Position numbers and translations under genes: made by a program. The notes under the pieces were generated by a model, which worked only from the letters and a program-made list of their open reading frames with translations, searched no databases and was not told where the DNA came from. This document shows positions 26,801 through 29,883 of a DNA stretch of 29,883 nucleotides, piece by piece. Position 1 is the stretch's first letter, and every line of letters starts with the position of its first letter. The stretch is from a virus, in IMG/VR virus record IMGVR_UViG_3300027763_000173, positions 1-29,883 of that record; one strand, written 5' to 3'.

Positions 26801-29800
26801 TACGGCTCGCGTCGAATGAGCGTACTCAACATGGTCGTTTAGAATCGTCATGGCGAAATTGCCACCGTCTCGAGACATTCGGAAGTCTTCCATGTCCGCC
26901 CCGAGAACGTGCGCCGCAAACTCCTGGAGTCGATCGACTGGCACCCAAGGGGAACTCATCGTCACGCCGATTTCGTCCGATGCAATTGTTTCTGGTTGGT
27001 TTTGCTCGAGCGCTCTAACGTTCGCTTCGAATGTCGGATCGAGAATTGCCGCATGTCTCGCTTCCGCAAGCTTCCGCTTGGTATTCCCCGAAAGGTACAT
27101 AGCGGCTGGCATCCAAGTGCCGTTAGGATCCTGGAATGCTAGTCCTTTCTCTCGTAGATCGTTGCCTACTTCCTCTTCCGTTTGCCCCGTCAACGTGGCA
27201 ATTCTCGAGAGAGACAATCTACCGGTCTCATGGAGCGATATTGCAAGTCCTTCCGCTGGTCCGTCTGCTGTTGTCGCTCGCTCTCCACGAACTTGCGTAT
27301 TCTTGCTAAACATATCCGCCTTGGTCGCAGTATTGTCGCTCGAGTTATACTTTTCGAGCGATAGCAAGAATGTCGCGTCCGGATCCCCCTTCATTGCCTT
27401 TCGGTTATCGGTTTTATGCAATGGTCCGTACTTCGCGTAGAAATCGTCATAGAGCTTATTCAGCTCTGTGCGGTCTGGTTCCTCCCCGCGTCTCTGAGCC
27501 TGGAGCACTTCCCGTGCTTTGTCCTTCAAAGCAATCATCGACGTAACTCGATCGACGTTTTTCTCCGGTACCGAAAACGGTTTCAAAGCACCGTTGGAGT
27601 ACTGCATGATGTTACCGTCTCGAGATACAAGTTGCCCCTCATGGAGTAGCTCATCGGTAATGACCGTTGATTCTTCCGATTTCTTTACTTGCGTTTGGAC
27701 GATGTCGGATGGAAGTCGATCGATTGCTGCTTGAAGCATGTCGTCGTACGACTCGTTGCGCTCGACATTCTTCATTCCACCCGTGTACATTGTTCCGCTT
27801 CGGTTCAAAGTCCCTAAAATCTGATCAGGATTGTCAGCAAAGTACTTATTGATCCGGATGTCTTTCCCGCCCTCCGGATCTGGTACAAGCTCTGTGTTGT
27901 TCCAGGAAGGTGCCGCAATTCGCTTACCATCTTTCCAGTGGTAAAGTCGTCCAAGGCTATCGGTTGTTATGCCCGTGAAACCTGGAGAATAGCGAGTCTC
28001 GACACTTTCCCCGTTGCGTTGACGTTCGATTTCTTCGTTCGTCATGTTCATTTCGTACGGTTGCTTTGGCATTGCCTCCGCTGGAGTTTCGTCCGTTACT
28101 GGTGGTATCGCTGGATTCTTCTTTCGCATGATCAGCATATCGGTAACGACTTCGGTACCGGCGTTCTCGCTGTGTGCATCCGATGGGAAACGAATCGCGG
28201 AAACAAACTCGGTATTCTCATCAAGCAGATTTCGAACGTCGTCGGAAATCTTATCCATGGTACCGGTCGACGTTAGTTGCATGATCAAGCCCCCTGGCTT
28301 CGTCGTGTCCATAGCTCGCAAGAAGTAGTAATCGTGGAGTTGGGCGCTAATCTTGTGCTTGGGATAGTAAATCTTTTGGTTAGCGTCAAAAGGCACGTTG
28401 GTCGCTGTCAAATCGAAGTAGTTATCAGGCGACTTGAACTCTTGAAACGGCTTGATATGCACGTCTGCACTCGGATAAAGAGCTTGCGTAATTGCTCCGG
28501 ATCCAGAATCCATTTCGACCGCTGTGACGTGTGTCTTTTCCGCCAAGTGCTCTGGCATGAATCCAAGGTAGTACCCTGACCCTACCGCTGGTTCTAGGAA
28601 TCGCCCACCTTTGAAACCAAGCTTTTCCGCCATCTTCCAATGGGCTTCGACAACACTCGGATGCGTATAGTGTCCATTGATGGTGGAAGCTCGAGCGTCG
28701 GCGTAGCCCTCGAGCCCTAGCAAGTCCTTCAGCGTTTGCCTCTCCTTGCTCCACTTCTTATAGTTGGCTTCCGTTTCGACGGATTTCGTACCGTCCGGAA
28801 GTGTGTAATCGAACAATCCCGGCATTTGTCCCCAACCTACCCACTTGGATATGGTCTCTTGCTCTTGTGGCGTTGCCGAACGTCCCTCGAGCTTAATTTC
28901 GCGTAGGGTCTGCAATGCTGCGATGTTGTCCTTAAACTTGGCTTTTACCCCACTCGAGAAAAAGTCCTTGCTCTTGTAACGGTAGTTGCCCTCGGTGAGA
29001 GACCGCTTTGGCTTGTATTTTGGCGCTGCCGGTTTTGATGGCACGGACAGTGTTGGAACAATATTCGGCTTTTGTCCGGACGCTCGTTTGCGTTGCAGTT
29101 GCTCCGCGCCAAAGTCCGATGCCTCTTTTATGGTACTGAATCGCTCAGGATAGTCCGTCTTACCATCGGCGGATTTATGCGTAACCCTATAGCCAGTATC
29201 CTTGCCGTGCGTGTCGTACTGTACTTTGATCGAATGACCATCCTTGAATTTGATGGTGCGATTCTTTTGAAGCATGTCGGAATGCTTGTCGCGAAGCCCG
29301 ACGTTTAGATTCTCGAAAGGCTCGATCGACCTGTTTGGTTTTGATACTTTCGCCTCGACTGGAGTACTCGATCGAGAGCCCGATGCAATTTCCTTTAGTT
29401 GCTCATCGGTTGCATGGTCGATCTGATCGTTCGGAATGAAGTTTCCTCCGACGTACTCATGCCCGTTGATAACGAGGGGACTATCCTTCGTGTATCCCTT
29501 TGGAGCGTGTCTAGGTCCGTTTCCCAAGCGATGGATGTTGTAACCAAGTGCCTTGCGTGCCGCTGCAATTACCGCGTGTGGGCTATTCGCCATTTGTTGC
29601 ATACTTGGCGGTCCACCCATACCACCCCCGCCCCCGCCCATGTCGCCCCCCATGCCCCCGAACGGATCCCCGCCTTGACTGTCCTGCATGCCGTTGGATT
29701 GCTTCGCCCCTTGCTGCTGGAGCATTTGCAGCGCTAACGGCTTATGTCGCAGTTTGAAGGAAACGTTTTCGCCAAAGTTGAGTTGAGCCAATGGCAAAAG

Positions 29801-29883
29801 CGTTTTGTATAAGTCGCAAAGGATCTGAGTCACCCACGTATCGAGCCCCGCGTAGAATGCTGCCATCGGGAGGGATTTACCTT
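23807..29883 (-). CDS. Giant methyltransferase-helicase polyvalent protein (5' end outside window)
   Basis: At least 2019 residues from ATG 29866, but that ATG has no ribosome site and the frame stays open to the right edge, so the gene probably starts outside. Near the visible start are a helical segment and a Gly/Met-rich run (residues ~66-86), as at the ends of some portal proteins. A methyltransferase follows, with motif I EPAVGSGYYLG (425-435) and TNVPF (489-493, the NPPF position). The SF2 helicase has Walker A HEVGTGKT (1135-1142), DEAH (1325-1328), ATGTP (1377-1381) and QRDGRAHRQG (1663-1672). The C-terminus is coiled coil. This matches DarB/COG4646-type anti-restriction proteins injected with phage DNA. 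Confidence 0.85.
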   Translation of the reverse strand, partial: GKSLPMAAFYAGLDTWVTQILCDLYKTLLPLAQLNFGENVSFKLRHKPLALQMLQQQGAKQSNGMQDSQGGDPFGGMGGDMGGGGGGMGGPPSMQQMANSPHAVIAAARKALGYNIHRLGNGPRHAPKGYTKDSPLVINGHEYVGGNFIPNDQIDHATDEQLKEIASGSRSSTPVEAKVSKPNRSIEPFENLNVGLRDKHSDMLQKNRTIKFKDGHSIKVQYDTHGKDTGYRVTHKSADGKTDYPERFSTIKEASDFGAEQLQRKRASGQKPNIVPTLSVPSKPAAPKYKPKRSLTEGNYRYKSKDFFSSGVKAKFKDNIAALQTLREIKLEGRSATPQEQETISKWVGWGQMPGLFDYTLPDGTKSVETEANYKKWSKERQTLKDLLGLEGYADARASTINGHYTHPSVVEAHWKMAEKLGFKGGRFLEPAVGSGYYLGFMPEHLAEKTHVTAVEMDSGSGAITQALYPSADVHIKPFQEFKSPDNYFDLTATNVPFDANQKIYYPKHKISAQLHDYYFLRAMDTTKPGGLIMQLTSTGTMDKISDDVRNLLDENTEFVSAIRFPSDAHSENAGTEVVTDMLIMRKKNPAIPPVTDETPAEAMPKQPYEMNMTNEEIERQRNGESVETRYSPGFTGITTDSLGRLYHWKDGKRIAAPSWNNTELVPDPEGGKDIRINKYFADNPDQILGTLNRSGTMYTGGMKNVERNESYDDMLQAAIDRLPSDIVQTQVKKSEESTVITDELLHEGQLVSRDGNIMQYSNGALKPFSVPEKNVDRVTSMIALKDKAREVLQAQRRGEEPDRTELNKLYDDFYAKYGPLHKTDNRKAMKGDPDATFLLSLEKYNSSDNTATKADMFSKNTQVRGERATTADGPAEGLAISLHETGRLSLSRIATLTGQTEEEVGNDLREKGLAFQDPNGTWMPAAMYLSGNTKRKLAEARHAAILDPTFEANVRALEQNQPETIASDEIGVTMSSPWVPVDRLQEFAAHVLGADMEDFRMSRDGGNFAMTILNDHVEYAHSTRAVWGDFERVMSAAVNGKPVLVRDSDGAIDKDATDGYAEKIATLQEQFREWAFDSDPERTEAMAAIYNETQNTHVDTKYDGSHQTFPGMVDTFKLRKIQQDAAWRIVQTGRGLLAHEVGTGKTSTMVASAMELRRMGLAKKPAFAVKNANIEQFAEEAQQLYPDARILSLGKNFTAENRQEMLNRIATGDYDMVIMTHENIAKMQMKPDTIKRVIGEEIQELEAALVMAQKKQADMDALTDLEDEGKYKKTTKKDRERKSKALQNNIKKIESRKKGIQGYLDKVLRSEDKDAIYFEDTGIDQLFVDEAHKFKGLPITTKHDKVGNIPKLASASARALDMLARCRYLQEQNDGRGVVFATGTPITNSMAELYVMQKFIQSDVLRERGVSRFDDWADTYGEITNDFEFKLKGEAVATQRFKRFMNLPELRNMASEMMDIKRAVDIPNLIRPDKHEHAIAVARSSDMDSVMEEIKERALACRGGRSERLVRSAAGEMIHDSPFIINTDARAASIDLRLYDASLPDHPDSKANTAIKNILDVYHQSKDHVQAVFSDTGIHDTNKTNFSLFKDMKDKLVAAGIPPGEIIDFSQDMSDIQREDAQARLRRGDARIAFGSTERLGTGTNIQKKLKAIHHLDIPYNPSALEQRDGRAHRQGNMHKDTGGIDVFKYVQEGSADYLSWQILANKSGFINQFMIGDKTLRTMEDISTDDMSPEQMIAIATGDPGMMRQIGLQDEVRRLRRSKGRAENEQRTISEAIREAPARIENYSRSIKQATQDAEHLQRQPSFQFKTHTGTEITHTEEGTKKALADARRDARAAYEEAQAKAIEKYSDNTWAREGYQGTGKLGSYKGFELSVSRDGKHTITTPSDRKIPYGGSFDSLEKVINAIPKHPITHTENLAAFQRDLERLRKAEGQPFKKAQLLEERERELATLTSQRNDKKALRESPDAKTLLVTTETSLTSNLERMKSLGLRISTDGNGLYNIHDAGDTIIAKIRYKADGK

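Noticed and set aside
26850-27440. Plus-strand open frame of 196 codons
   Set aside because: It lies wholly inside the minus-strand methyltransferase-helicase gene. It lacks a ribosome site and recognisable motifs, so it is an antisense shadow.
1-29883. Integrase, terminase, capsid or lysogeny repressor genes
   Set aside because: I looked for their motifs in all minus-strand genes and did not see them. They may lie outside the window, so lifestyle cannot be decided.

Overview
The window is a dense block of a tailed-phage (Caudoviricetes) genome or prophage. Every gene I can support is on the minus strand, so it reads from right to left. Most neighbouring genes overlap by 4 bases (ATGA or GTGA), by TAATG, or by 8 to 14 bases, which marks long translationally coupled operons. 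I see no integrase, terminase or classical repressor here. The first gene (right edge) and the last gene (left edge) both run out of the window. The host is an inference: secreted proteins with short Ala/Gln-ending signal peptides, a Cys-rich tail protein, a dockerin-like DxNxDG motif and heavy TCGA use fit a planctomycete-like bacterium, but nothing in the window proves it.

Right part (29.88-13.12 kb), virion module. A giant gene that is open at the window edge encodes an N6-adenine methyltransferase fused to an SF2 helicase (DarB / COG4646-like). It is followed by an acidic 118-aa protein. After a promoter-operator come seven small genes. Then come a zeta-toxin-like P-loop protein, a winged-helix/zinc protein, an acidic protein, a Mu gpF/SPP1 gp7-like minor head protein with a long extension, tail-hub-like and Cys-rich tail proteins, and a glycosyltransferase-like protein. 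The helicase and zeta-like genes fit the 'polyvalent protein' class: large multidomain conflict proteins thought to be carried in virions. The 118-aa protein looks like a free copy of the zeta-like protein's N-terminal domain.

Middle part (13.1-3.44 kb), DNA metabolism module. It starts at a good TTGACA-17-TACATT promoter whose -35 lies inside a 30-bp palindrome. It holds a RHH-like regulator, a RecE/ExoVIII-like nuclease, a putative annealing recombinase, a hidden 52-aa membrane gene, a long coiled-coil protein, a DUF2303/YfdQ protein, a crAss001_48-related protein, a replication-initiator-like protein with 12-bp iterons inside its gene (a candidate origin, as in lambda O), a possible helicase loader, zinc-ribbon and PRTase-like proteins, and a RusA-type resolvase. 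It also contains a tRNA-like minihelix and a terminator interlocked with a second 11-bp stem. The module ends at a strong terminator.

Left part (3.35-0 kb), lysis and tail-fibre module: a two-TM holin candidate, a secreted Pro-rich protein, a papain-family protease, a secreted thioredoxin-like protein, a one-TM protein, a small tail accessory protein, and a collagen-like tail fibre cut by the left edge. No peptidoglycan hydrolase is visible. A protease plus a thiol-disulfide protein may therefore form an unusual protein-directed lysis set.
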